Shown: piece by piece, positions 8,020 through 16,593 of the stretch
Numbering within the stretch: position 1 is the stretch's first letter
Layout: the number at the start of each line of letters is the position of its first letter
Source: Lachnospiraceae bacterium
GTDB lineage: Bacteria > Bacillota > Clostridia > Lachnospirales > Lachnospiraceae
Direction: 5' to 3'
Assembly (NCBI GenBank): GCA_030527685.1
Contig: JAUNAG010000008.1
Span: 1-35,310, forward strand
DNA: 35,310 bases
Translations under genes and position numbers: made by a program
Notes under the pieces: model-generated
Database searches by the model: none
Told to the model about the DNA's origin: nothing
The model's input: only the letters and a program-made list of their open reading frames with translations

Positions 8020-9369
8020 ATGAACAGCTATATTGAAAGTGTTATCAAGCGCGTACAGGAAAAGTATCCGGAGCAGCCGGAATTCTGCCAGACCGTTGAG
8101 GAAGTACTTTCTTCACTGAGCCCTGTCGTAGATCAGCATCCGGAATACGAGAAGGCAGATCTTCTGAACAGAATGGTCGAGCCGGAGCGCATGTTTACAT
8201 TCCGCGTTGTCTGGGAAGACGACAATCATCAGGTCCATACAAACGTCGGCTATCGCTGCCAGTTCAACGGCGCCATCGGACCGTACAAGGGCGGCATCCG
8301 TTTCCAGCCGAACGTCACACCTTCTGTTATGAAGTTCCTCGGCTTTGAACAGACCTTCAAGAACTCCCTGACAGGCCTTCCGATCGGCGGCGCAAAGGGC
8401 GGCTCCGATTTCGATCCGACAGGAAAGTCCGACGGCGAGATCATGCGTTTCTGCCAGAGCTTCATTCAGGCACTGTATCGCTACATCGGTCCGGACATCG
8501 ACGTTCCGGCAGGTGACATGGGCGTAGGCGGAAGAGAAATCGGCTATATGTTCGGCGAGTACAGAAGACTGAAGGGCAGCTTCGAGAACGGAACCTTCAC
8601 AGGCAAGGGCTTCAGCTACGGCGGCAGCCTGATCCGTCCGGAAGCAACCGGCTACGGTGCTGTTTATTATCTGGAAAATGTTCTGCGCGATGACGGAACA
8701 GATATCAAGGGCAAGACCATCGCCTGCGCAGGCTTCGGCAATGTTACCTGGGGCATCTGCAAGAAGGCTACAGAGCTCGGTGCCAAGGTTGTCACACTGT
8801 CCGGTCCGGACGGCTATGTCTATGATCCGGACGGCGTCAACACACCGGAGAAGATTGCTTACCTCGTCACAATGAGAAATTCCGGCCGCAACAAGGTCAA
8901 GGATTATGCTGACAAGTTCGGCTGCGAATTCCATGCAGGCGAGAAGCCGTGGGGCGTAAAGGTAGATATCTGCATGCCGTCCGCTATGCAGAACGACGTT
9001 CATATGAAGGAAGCAGAGCAGATCGCTGCCAACCATGTCAGATATTACATCGAAGTTGCCAATATGCCGACAACCAACGATGCACTTCGTTTCCTGATGG
9101 ATCAGAAGGATATGATCGTTGCTCCGTCCAAGGCTGTTAATGCCGGCGGCGTTGCCACATCCGCTCTTGAGATGTCTCAGAACTCCGAGCGTCTTGTCTG
9201 GACAGAGGAAGAAGTTGACAAGCAGCTTCATAAGATCATGAACACCATCTATCAGAGTTCTGTAGATGCGGCAAAGCGCAATGGTCTCGGCTACAACCTG
9301 GTTGCAGGTGCCAATATCGCAGGCTTTGAGAGAGTCGCAGATGCAATGCTGCAGCAGGGCATTTTCTGA
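8020..9369 (+). CDS. gdhA: Glutamate dehydrogenase
   Basis: The 449-residue protein has the length and pattern of hexameric bacterial glutamate dehydrogenases, which interconvert 2-oxoglutarate plus ammonia and glutamate. GPYKGGIRF carries K90, PIGGAKGG carries the catalytic K126, and DVPAGDMGVG carries the catalytic D166. The nucleotide-binding domain has GFGNV and, at the end of the second strand, TLSGPDGY. From memory this matches the NAD-linked Clostridium symbiosum enzyme closely, so NAD use is plausible and NADP use should not be assumed. GGAGGAGAG precedes the ATG. It is followed by a terminator at 9399-9438. Confidence 0.96.
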   Translation: MNSYIESVIKRVQEKYPEQPEFCQTVEEVLSSLSPVVDQHPEYEKADLLNRMVEPERMFTFRVVWEDDNHQVHTNVGYRCQFNGAIGPYKGGIRFQPNVTPSVMKFLGFEQTFKNSLTGLPIGGAKGGSDFDPTGKSDGEIMRFCQSFIQALYRYIGPDIDVPAGDMGVGGREIGYMFGEYRRLKGSFENGTFTGKGFSYGGSLIRPEATGYGAVYYLENVLRDDGTDIKGKTIACAGFGNVTWGICKKATELGAKVVTLSGPDGYVYDPDGVNTPEKIAYLVTMRNSGRNKVKDYADKFGCEFHAGEKPWGVKVDICMPSAMQNDVHMKEAEQIAANHVRYYIEVANMPTTNDALRFLMDQKDMIVAPSKAVNAGGVATSALEMSQNSERLVWTEEEVDKQLHKIMNTIYQSSVDAAKRNGLGYNLVAGANIAGFERVADAMLQQGIF

Positions 9370-9398
9370 AAAGTTTTAAAGAATTCGATACGGAATCA

Positions 9399-9438
9399 GC
9401 AGAGGGAGTGCATAAGTCACGCCCTCTGCGTTCTTTTT
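9399..9438 (+). terminator. Rho-independent terminator after gdhA
   Basis: GCAGAGGG (9399-9406) pairs with CCCTCTGC (9422-9429), with an additional inner GTG/CAC pairing. It is followed by the T-rich stretch 9431-9438. Confidence 0.8.
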
Positions 9439-9483
9439 ATATCACGGGGAATTCAGCCGGATTCCCTGACCGGAGGAAGCGTC

Positions 9484-12400
9484 ATGACAAAACTGTTTGA
9501 AAGCAGACCGGGAATTACCGAACGGCAGCTCAGCTGTCTGTATCCGCTGCAGGAAGACGGCGTCTCTCTGCAGGAGGCTCTGCGTCTGTGTCTTCCGGAG
9601 ATGAAGAAGATCACGGGAGGACGGGAGCCGGAGGACTGGCTTTTATACTGCCGTGGGATTCTGCTGGCGCGATATTTTCCGGAGAGCTTTCAGACAGAGG
9701 GAGACAGTGAACTTGAGGAGGCAGCTTATCTCTATCTGCGGGTTCTGAATCTTCTGTTTGAACGGGAAATGAAGGAGTGTGCCTTTGATCCTCTGCGCAG
9801 CTTCCTTCTGCCTGCTGAAGAGGAGCTGAAGACCTGCGGCGTCAGAGAGGAGTACGACCGCTTTCGGGATGCATTTTATGAAGGCTTTATCTATGCTTTT
9901 ATGCGGATCAGCCGGGAGTGCACGCCATTTGATACCCTCGGTCATATTGCAGGGGTGCATCACGTCGCGATGTATATGGCAAGGCAGCTGGCGGAGCTGG
10001 GAGAGAAAGTCGATCTCGGCCTGATGTCCGGTGCGGCTGTTCTTCACGATATCGGCAAATTCGGCTGCCGTCCCTTTGAGGCGCGGAGAGTACCGTATCT
10101 CCACTATTACTACACCTACAGCTTCACGGACCGCTATGAGATGCCGGCCATCGGAAGCATCGCATCGAATCATTCGGTCTGGGATCTGGAGCTCGACAGA
10201 CTCTCGGTGGAGAGCCTTCTGCTGATCTATGCAGATTTCCGTGTCAAAAGTGTTTATACAGAAGACCGGAAGGAGCAGGTGTGTTTCTTCACGCTGCAGG
10301 AATCCTATGATGTGATTCTCAGCAAGCTCGACAATGTGGATGAGCAGAAGAGAAGAAGATATGCACAGGCCTATGCAAGACTGCGCGATTTTGAAGATTA
10401 TCTGACGGCCCTTGGCTGCTCGACAGATCTGGTGTCTCCCTGCGGAACGTCTTCTGTACCGGAACCTTCCTCTCTGATGACGGCAGAGGAACTGGTGCGG
10501 CTCTTTAAATTCAAGGCGGTCGGTTCCAATATCCGCGTCATGTATCATATTTCGCAGGAGTCGCAGTTTATCAGTCTTCTGGAGATGGTGCGCAGCGAGA
10601 AGGATTCGCGTCATGTGCGCGCCTTCATGACAGTGATTGAAGAATATGCGACCTATGTTAGTCAGAACCAGAAGGCTGTGATTCTGCGCTTTTTCTACGA
10701 CATGCTTTCACATCCGGACGGGGATGTGCGCAGGCATGCCGCCAAGGTTTCCGCGAAAATGATTGCGGAGAGTGAGATTGAATTCACCAAATGGCTTCCG
10801 GAAGGATTCGAGGCACCGCGCGTCGGCATGAGTCTGGAGGAGATCTGGAGGGATTATCTGGAACGCATGCTGAAGCCGGAAAACGGCATCTCCGTGCGGC
10901 AGCGGCGCCTGATCGGCTATGCCATGAAGACAGTGGTATCCAGTCTCCTTTCCGAACTGGAGAAGAGAGAGGAGAAGAGGGCACAGGCTGTCCGCGTGCT
11001 TGTTTCTTTCTGCAGAGCGAAGGAGGTAGACCGCCTCGCTAGTATCTTCCTGCTGAACAGCATCTCGGTGGTGCCGTCTGCGCTTTTTTCGGAAGGGGAG
11101 CGTCAGCAGCTGCTTGCATTTGCCGCAGAACTGCTTCCGACAGAGGATTCGGAGACGCGCGTGACAGTACTTCGATTTGTGAACGGCTGGCTCGCAGAGG
11201 GAGTGAAGCCGGACAGGGAAATTCCTGGTGCTTTGCTGCAGAAAGCGGAAACAAAGCCGGGAAGCTGCGCCGAGCGCTATCTGATGAGCAGGATTGCGGC
11301 GCACACAGGACTTTCAGAGCGGTATCCGGAAGAACACTTTGACAATGCTCTGCTCTATATTGAAAACCAGAGTACGACGAAATCCTGGATCGAAAAGCAG
11401 GTGAACCTCGATATTCTGAAGGAGCAGATGGAAGAAAATACAGACCGGATGCAGCTTTATCAGTATGCCAATCATATCTTAAGTATTCTGCATCTGAATC
11501 TGCGCTATATGAGCCGCATCCGCGCGGGCAGTGACCTCTCGGAGGTGATGCCGCGTCTGACACCGGCGCAGCGTTATGAAATTGTGCTGGAACTGATGCG
11601 GACACTGGAATCGGGAGAGGATTTCATCTCGAATTACCTTCCTGAATATGTCGGCCGCTTTTATTTTCTGGTGACGGCAGAGGAGCGGCAGAATCTGCTG
11701 GTGCTGTTCCGCAAGATGGTGGACAGCCGAAGTACGAAGAACATTGCGGTTGCTCTCGAAACACTGGGTGTGATCCTGCGCCGGATGCTGAAAGGATCTG
11801 CGGACGATCCGGCTTCCTGTGAGGAGGAACTGGTGACGGTCGAGGGACTTTTCTGTCTCGGCATCAGTCACTATCACCCGGAAATTTCCGCGGAGGCATC
11901 TTATATTCTGTGCCGCAGTGTCTTTTATGATCCGGAACTTCCGGGCAGGCAGAAGGCGCGCGTGTTTTCCGATCTGGCAAGGAAGGTGACTTCGATTCAC
12001 AGCCGTCCGGAGACGGATTTTCTGCGGTATTACAGCGCAGCGGCCTATAAATATATCAACGTTTTTCTGACAGATTATTTTGTAGATTACGGGGAGATAC
12101 CGGCTGCGCCTGTGAAAAAGGCGGCTTTCTTTCCGGGAACCTTTGACCCGTTTTCCCTGGGACATAAGGCAATTGTGAAGGAGATTCTTTCACTCGGTTA
12201 TACGGTCTATCTGGCGCTGGACGACTTTTTCTGGTCGAAGAAGACACAGCCTTACCGAATCCGGCAGAAGATTCTGGAGATGTCGACGGCGGACCAGCTG
12301 CAGGTCTATGTATTTCCGGACAATATCCCGGTCAACATTGCCAATCCGGACGATCTGCGTGTGCTGACGGAGGCCTTTCACGGCGAAAAGCCGGCTATTG

Positions 12401-14178
12401 TGGTCGGAAGCGACGTCGTGCGTCATGCCTCCGCTTATCGCAAAGCCCGTACGCGCTGGTCCATCCATGAGTTCCGTCATATTATCTTCAGCAGAGATTC
12501 GGAAGGGGAGGAACTATCGCGGGAGGAGCTTTCCGTTATACAGGCGGAGACGGTGCAGCTGCAGCTTCCGTCGTATTATGAGAATGTCAGTGCCAACCGG
12601 ATCCGTGCGCATATCACGGAAGGAAAGGATATCTCCAATCTTCTTGCGGCAAATGTTGAGAATTTTATTTACGAGCTTGGCTATTACACCATGGAGCCGA
12701 TCTTCAAGAAGACGGCGGAGTGCAGAGCTGTGGATACGATTCTGCGCAGAAACGGGCAAATTGTGATTGAAGCGGATGAGTTCTGGTGCACTGCAGACGG
12801 AAGCTGTCTGGAGCTGCAGCTGACAGAAGGGGCGGAGTGCGGGTCAGCGGCAGCGGGCATCGTACATTTTCATATGACGGATTCAGGTGCTCTCTATGAG
12901 GAGTGCGGGGATCTCGAGTGTGCAGCGTCTCTTCGAGGAAAGATCTGCGGGAGAATTGCGGTGATTACGGACCTGCAGGGTGCGGGCAGTGAGACAGGAG
13001 ATGACCGGCTGACGGCGCTGACGGAGACGCTGGCTATCTGTCAGGAGAAGGGGATTGCGCATGCCATGTGTTTCGGAGGTTCTGCTTTTGCGGAGCTCTT
13101 GAGTGCAGTCGGCTTTATCTGCATCGAACGGGAACATGATATCTGGTACTGCGATCTGCACAGTCCGATCGTGCTGTTTTTTGACACGGCAGCTTCCATC
13201 AAGGAACTTTTTTCGGACGGGAAGCAGCTTCGAAAGACTCTCTGGCAGAGCCATCTGAAGCTGGTGCGGGCGATGACACAGATGTATCCGGGAAGTCTGC
13301 TGCTGGCATTTGAGTCGGATATCATGAATTACAGGCTGACGCAGCTGATCATGAAGGACAACCCGATCGAGCAGCTGCCGCAGAACACAAAGCCTCTCGG
13401 AAAGAATATGTGTGTTCCCTTTGGAAAGATTCTGAAAGGCGTGATTCTGCCGAACTGCGTGACAAAAGCGCTTGATAATGAAAAGATTTATAACCGGGAT
13501 CTGCGCAGTTTCCGGATCCGTGAGCTTCCGGGCTATCTGCCGCTCGCAGAGCAGATCCGCACGATCCGGTCCTTTGACAGGCCGGTGATTCTGGCCGACG
13601 ACCTGTATCACAAGAGCTACAGGATCAGGGAAATCGACCGTCTGGTGAAGAGTGAACAGGTAATGGTCGATCATCTTGCGGTGGGCGTCCTGTCCGGTCA
13701 CGGAAAGGATCTCGCGGAGACCGTGGGAAGAGATGTGCGGTCGGTTTATTTTGTGCCGAATATGCGCAGCTGGTTTATTGAATCGGATCTGTATCCGTTT
13801 ATCGGCGGAGACGGAGTTGATACCGAGCAGGAGGTGCCTGTTTCCTACTCGCTGCCGTCGATCAATGCGATTATGCCTTATCAGGTGCCATCCTATATCA
13901 AAGGGGCATCGAGACAGGCATTTTATCGTTTATCTGAGGTCTGTCTGGAAAATGCAGCTGAGATCTGGAGGGTGCTGGAAGCGGATTACCAGAAGATGTA
14001 CGGAAGAAAGCTGACGATGGAGCGCATCGGCGAGGTGATGACCGAGCCGCGCCATCCGGACAGTGTGGGACCGGATATTTCTCATCCGCAGGCGGCGCCA
14101 TCGATGCTGCTGCAGGGCGAGCTGATGAGACTGTACCGGATGCAGAGATTGACAGATGAGACGCTGACACAGGGTTGA
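9484..14178 (+). CDS. Giant multidomain protein: HD phosphohydrolase, HEAT-like region, NadD-like nucleotidyltransferase, GNAT-like and PRTase-like segments
   Basis: This 1564-residue cytosolic protein has no signal peptide or membrane helices. Residues about 130-310 form an HD domain with H159/H160, H188-D189 in VLHDIGKFG, H230 and D251. Residues about 340-860 are alpha-helical, with HEAT-like stretches such as HPDGDVRRHAAK. Residues about 878-1065 form a full NadD/cytidylyltransferase domain: GTFDPFSLGH (885-894), GSDVVRH, and SANRIR (1036-1041, matching the family's ISSTxIR). Residues about 1095-1215 resemble an acetyltransferase with an acetyl-CoA-loop-like segment at 1165-1175. A later segment VILADDLYHKSY (1368-1379) resembles a type I phosphoribosyltransferase PRPP loop with D1372/D1373. 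The last two assignments are inference. The start follows GGAGGAAG. The flavoprotein downstream is a likely partner; the overall function is unknown. Confidence 0.85.
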   Translation: MTKLFESRPGITERQLSCLYPLQEDGVSLQEALRLCLPEMKKITGGREPEDWLLYCRGILLARYFPESFQTEGDSELEEAAYLYLRVLNLLFEREMKECAFDPLRSFLLPAEEELKTCGVREEYDRFRDAFYEGFIYAFMRISRECTPFDTLGHIAGVHHVAMYMARQLAELGEKVDLGLMSGAAVLHDIGKFGCRPFEARRVPYLHYYYTYSFTDRYEMPAIGSIASNHSVWDLELDRLSVESLLLIYADFRVKSVYTEDRKEQVCFFTLQESYDVILSKLDNVDEQKRRRYAQAYARLRDFEDYLTALGCSTDLVSPCGTSSVPEPSSLMTAEELVRLFKFKAVGSNIRVMYHISQESQFISLLEMVRSEKDSRHVRAFMTVIEEYATYVSQNQKAVILRFFYDMLSHPDGDVRRHAAKVSAKMIAESEIEFTKWLPEGFEAPRVGMSLEEIWRDYLERMLKPENGISVRQRRLIGYAMKTVVSSLLSELEKREEKRAQAVRVLVSFCRAKEVDRLASIFLLNSISVVPSALFSEGERQQLLAFAAELLPTEDSETRVTVLRFVNGWLAEGVKPDREIPGALLQKAETKPGSCAERYLMSRIAAHTGLSERYPEEHFDNALLYIENQSTTKSWIEKQVNLDILKEQMEENTDRMQLYQYANHILSILHLNLRYMSRIRAGSDLSEVMPRLTPAQRYEIVLELMRTLESGEDFISNYLPEYVGRFYFLVTAEERQNLLVLFRKMVDSRSTKNIAVALETLGVILRRMLKGSADDPASCEEELVTVEGLFCLGISHYHPEISAEASYILCRSVFYDPELPGRQKARVFSDLARKVTSIHSRPETDFLRYYSAAAYKYINVFLTDYFVDYGEIPAAPVKKAAFFPGTFDPFSLGHKAIVKEILSLGYTVYLALDDFFWSKKTQPYRIRQKILEMSTADQLQVYVFPDNIPVNIANPDDLRVLTEAFHGEKPAIVVGSDVVRHASAYRKARTRWSIHEFRHIIFSRDSEGEELSREELSVIQAETVQLQLPSYYENVSANRIRAHITEGKDISNLLAANVENFIYELGYYTMEPIFKKTAECRAVDTILRRNGQIVIEADEFWCTADGSCLELQLTEGAECGSAAAGIVHFHMTDSGALYEECGDLECAASLRGKICGRIAVITDLQGAGSETGDDRLTALTETLAICQEKGIAHAMCFGGSAFAELLSAVGFICIEREHDIWYCDLHSPIVLFFDTAASIKELFSDGKQLRKTLWQSHLKLVRAMTQMYPGSLLLAFESDIMNYRLTQLIMKDNPIEQLPQNTKPLGKNMCVPFGKILKGVILPNCVTKALDNEKIYNRDLRSFRIRELPGYLPLAEQIRTIRSFDRPVILADDLYHKSYRIREIDRLVKSEQVMVDHLAVGVLSGHGKDLAETVGRDVRSVYFVPNMRSWFIESDLYPFIGGDGVDTEQEVPVSYSLPSINAIMPYQVPSYIKGASRQAFYRLSEVCLENAAEIWRVLEADYQKMYGRKLTMERIGEVMTEPRHPDSVGPDISHPQAAPSMLLQGELMRLYRMQRLTDETLTQG

Positions 14179-14267
14179 AAGAACGGCAGCGGGAGTGTTC
14201 CGGTTAAGCCGATATAGATGAGAAATAGACAGAGGCTGCCGGGAAGATGGCAGCGAGAGGAATCGTC

Positions 14268-15404
14268 ATGAGGGGGACAGAAAAGGAGCATATCTGCTGC
14301 GGGCAGCCTTTGCTGGTGCTCTGGCCGCGATTTGCGGAAGAAGCGGGAGAAGAGAGACTGCGTCTTGTTCTTTCGGGAGTGCTTGCGACAGGCAGAACCG
14401 GTCAGATGCTTCGCACGGCGGAGGAGCTGCAGAACTTTCTGGAACATAAGCATATACGCTGCGGGCAGCGGCTGCTGGCAGTCTGTGCTGTCGGAGAATA
14501 CGGCATTAATCTGGAACTGTACCGGATGCTTGAGGTGATTCGCAGGAGAGGCTGCTGCCTGCCGGGCACATTTGCAGGTATTATTGTGGACGGCAGCAGT
14601 GAATTTTATACGAAGGCTGTCGGACGGGAGATTGCATTTACCCTGAATCAGGCCGGCAGTACACTGATCGGACGACCCTTAGTTGAGGGAACGGGGAGCC
14701 TGTCGAATTTGCTGGTGACTGCGCGGAATCAGAACAGAGGCTTGATGGAGGCCTATCGCTGGTCAGCGAAGGATCTGACGGAGAGACTGGCTGCATTCCG
14801 GATGCCGCAGCCGGAGAAGCCGGAAATTCTGTGTCTGAATGCCAGCAATGCGGAGACCTCCAATACCATTGCTTTGTGGAAGATGGTGAGAGGACATCTC
14901 GAGGACCGGATTGGTATTCGCGAGATCTCTCTGCGAAACGGGCAGATCCGCGACTGTGCAGGCTGCAGTTATGACACCTGCATGTATTTCAGCCGGAAAT
15001 CGACCTGCTATTACGGCGGAACGATCGCAGAGGAAGTCTATCCGGCGATGGAGCACTGCAGCGCTTTGCTGCTTCTCTGCCCGAACTACAATGATGCACT
15101 CGGGGCGAATCTGACGGCCTTTATCAACAGGCTGACAGCCCTGTTCCGGAAACAGCCGTTTTCGGAGAAGCTGCTGTTTTCAATTATCGTTTCGGGCTAC
15201 AGCGGGAGTGATCTGCTGGCAAAGCAGCTGATTGACGGGCTGTGTATGAATAAGTCCTTCATCCTGCCGTCCGGATTTGCACTTACGGAAACGGCCAATG
15301 AGAAGGGCAGTGTGCTGAGAATCGAGGGTATTGAGAAAGAGGCGGAGGAGTACGCGGCGCATATTCTGGAACTTCTGTGTCCGGAACTGCCGGGTGGAGA
15401 ATGA
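14268..15404 (+). CDS. Two-domain flavodoxin-fold protein, NADPH-dependent FMN reductase-like, with cysteine cluster
   Basis: The 378-residue product has a C-terminal flavodoxin/FMN-reductase domain (about 180-370). It begins EILCLNASNAETSNT, a likely FMN-phosphate loop, and includes LLLCPNYNDALGANL. Cysteines C230, C233, C238 and C247 (CX2CX4CX8C) sit where iron-sulfur flavoproteins carry CX2CX2CX4-7C, so a metal centre is possible but unproved. The N-terminal half (about 1-165) has GIIVDGSSEFYTKAVG and looks like a diverged second flavodoxin-like domain. I prefer the ATG at 14268, preceded by GAGAGGA, over the in-frame ATG at 14247, which has a poorer site. It lies shortly after the giant NadD-like gene and is probably co-transcribed. 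The redox partner and substrate are unknown. Confidence 0.75.
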   Translation: MRGTEKEHICCGQPLLVLWPRFAEEAGEERLRLVLSGVLATGRTGQMLRTAEELQNFLEHKHIRCGQRLLAVCAVGEYGINLELYRMLEVIRRRGCCLPGTFAGIIVDGSSEFYTKAVGREIAFTLNQAGSTLIGRPLVEGTGSLSNLLVTARNQNRGLMEAYRWSAKDLTERLAAFRMPQPEKPEILCLNASNAETSNTIALWKMVRGHLEDRIGIREISLRNGQIRDCAGCSYDTCMYFSRKSTCYYGGTIAEEVYPAMEHCSALLLLCPNYNDALGANLTAFINRLTALFRKQPFSEKLLFSIIVSGYSGSDLLAKQLIDGLCMNKSFILPSGFALTETANEKGSVLRIEGIEKEAEEYAAHILELLCPELPGGE

Positions 15405-15467
15405 AATAATATTCGGCGTGATAAAAACGAAGAAAAAACTGTGAGATCTGTGGAAAGTCAAAGAGAA

Positions 15468-15499
15468 TTGTGTTAATAATCCGGCAAATAGTATATAAT
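15468..15499 (+). promoter_or_regulatory. Candidate promoter of the LysR gene
   Basis: A perfect TATAAT (15494-15499; overlapping TATATA at 15492) lies 47 bases upstream of the regulator start. TTGTGT at 15468-15473 or TGTTAA at 15471-15476 could be the -35. Confidence 0.5.
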
Positions 15500-15545
15500 G
15501 GGCTGTAAATACCGCCGGTTTTTCGGCGCAGTGCAGGAGCAGTCC

Positions 15546-16463
15546 ATGAATTATTACGATATACAGACCTTTCTGGTGATAGCGCAGACAAGGAGCATAA
15601 CAAAAACAGCCGATAGTCTGTATCTGTCGCAGCCGACGATCAGTCATCGTCTGAAAGCCCTTGAAAACGAGCTGGATATGAAGCTTGTCAGCCGCAATAA
15701 AGGTCACAAGACCGTAGAACTGACAGCGAAAGGCGCAGAGTTTCTCCCTCTGGCGGAGCGCTGGCTTGAACTCTGGAAGGAAACGGAGTCGCTGACCGCA
15801 TCGCAGGACAAGATGTATCTCTCGATCGGTTGTATTGATACGCTGAATGCTTCTGTACTGAGTCCGTTTTACAGAAAGCTGCTGCGGGAAGTGCCAAATC
15901 TGTATTTTAATGTATCGACACATCAGTCTTACGAAATCTATGAACTGCTGGAAAAGCATGAAATCGATGCAGGCTTTGTATTCCATAATCTATACTTCCG
16001 GAATATTGTTTCAACACCGATTATGAATGAAAAGCTGGTGCTGGTACAGTCCGGAAGCGGACAGATTCAGGAACGCAGCATTCATACAAATGAGCTTGAC
16101 CCGGAACGGGAACTTTATTTTACCTGGGACGGCAATTACCAGATCTGGCACGATCAGTGGATCAGCAGAACAAAGACTCCGCGAATTCAGGTGGACAGTT
16201 TTGAACTGATCAACAGCATGCTGGAGGAGGAGAATTACTGGCTGATTGCGCCGGAAACGGTTACGGAAGCACTTGCCAGAAGAAGGAACGTTTTTGTCAG
16301 CGAGCTTGCGAATGAGACGAAGCCGCCTGCAAGAACCACTTATCTGGTTCACAATCGCTTTATGTCACCGACACTGGAGAGTACGCTGCAGTTCTTTTCA
16401 CAGGAACTGAAGAAATATCTGCAGGAGCATGCATTTGCAGGTACAGGAAGTGAAGCGGAGTGA
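15546..16463 (+). CDS. LysR-family transcriptional regulator
   Basis: The 305-residue protein has an N-terminal LysR winged helix (about residues 1-60; helix-turn-helix 18-37 with SLYLSQPTISHRLKALE). An effector-binding periplasmic-protein-like domain fills residues about 90-295. The ATG at 15546 was chosen because the LysR fold starts directly with MNYYDIQTFL and an AGGAG site precedes it; the in-frame extension to 15498 would begin on the promoter -10. It has its own promoter and a terminator behind it. Its targets could be the upstream flavoprotein operon or the facing RraA/aminotransferase genes; the sequence does not decide. Confidence 0.92.
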   Translation: MNYYDIQTFLVIAQTRSITKTADSLYLSQPTISHRLKALENELDMKLVSRNKGHKTVELTAKGAEFLPLAERWLELWKETESLTASQDKMYLSIGCIDTLNASVLSPFYRKLLREVPNLYFNVSTHQSYEIYELLEKHEIDAGFVFHNLYFRNIVSTPIMNEKLVLVQSGSGQIQERSIHTNELDPERELYFTWDGNYQIWHDQWISRTKTPRIQVDSFELINSMLEEENYWLIAPETVTEALARRRNVFVSELANETKPPARTTYLVHNRFMSPTLESTLQFFSQELKKYLQEHAFAGTGSEAE

Positions 16464-16509
16464 TATCACTGTAAAACTTTAAAGGATTGCATCAGTGTGC
16501 ATCTATAAG

Positions 16510-16556
16510 ACAAAAAGGACATCTCACCGGTTTCCCGAATGAGATGTCCTTTTTGT
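16510..16556. terminator. Bidirectional terminator between LysR gene and rraA-like gene
   Basis: A perfect 17-bp inverted repeat (16510-16526 and 16540-16556) has A5/T5 ends on both sides, ideal for termination in both directions between these convergent genes. Confidence 0.92.
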
Positions 16557-16593
16557 GTTTGGAGTTGGTTTTTTATATGTGTGAGGCTGATAA

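Noticed and set aside
8113..9231. Long minus-strand open frame (372 codons) opposite gdhA
   Set aside because: Shadow created by codon bias of the highly biased gdhA gene; no family resemblance.
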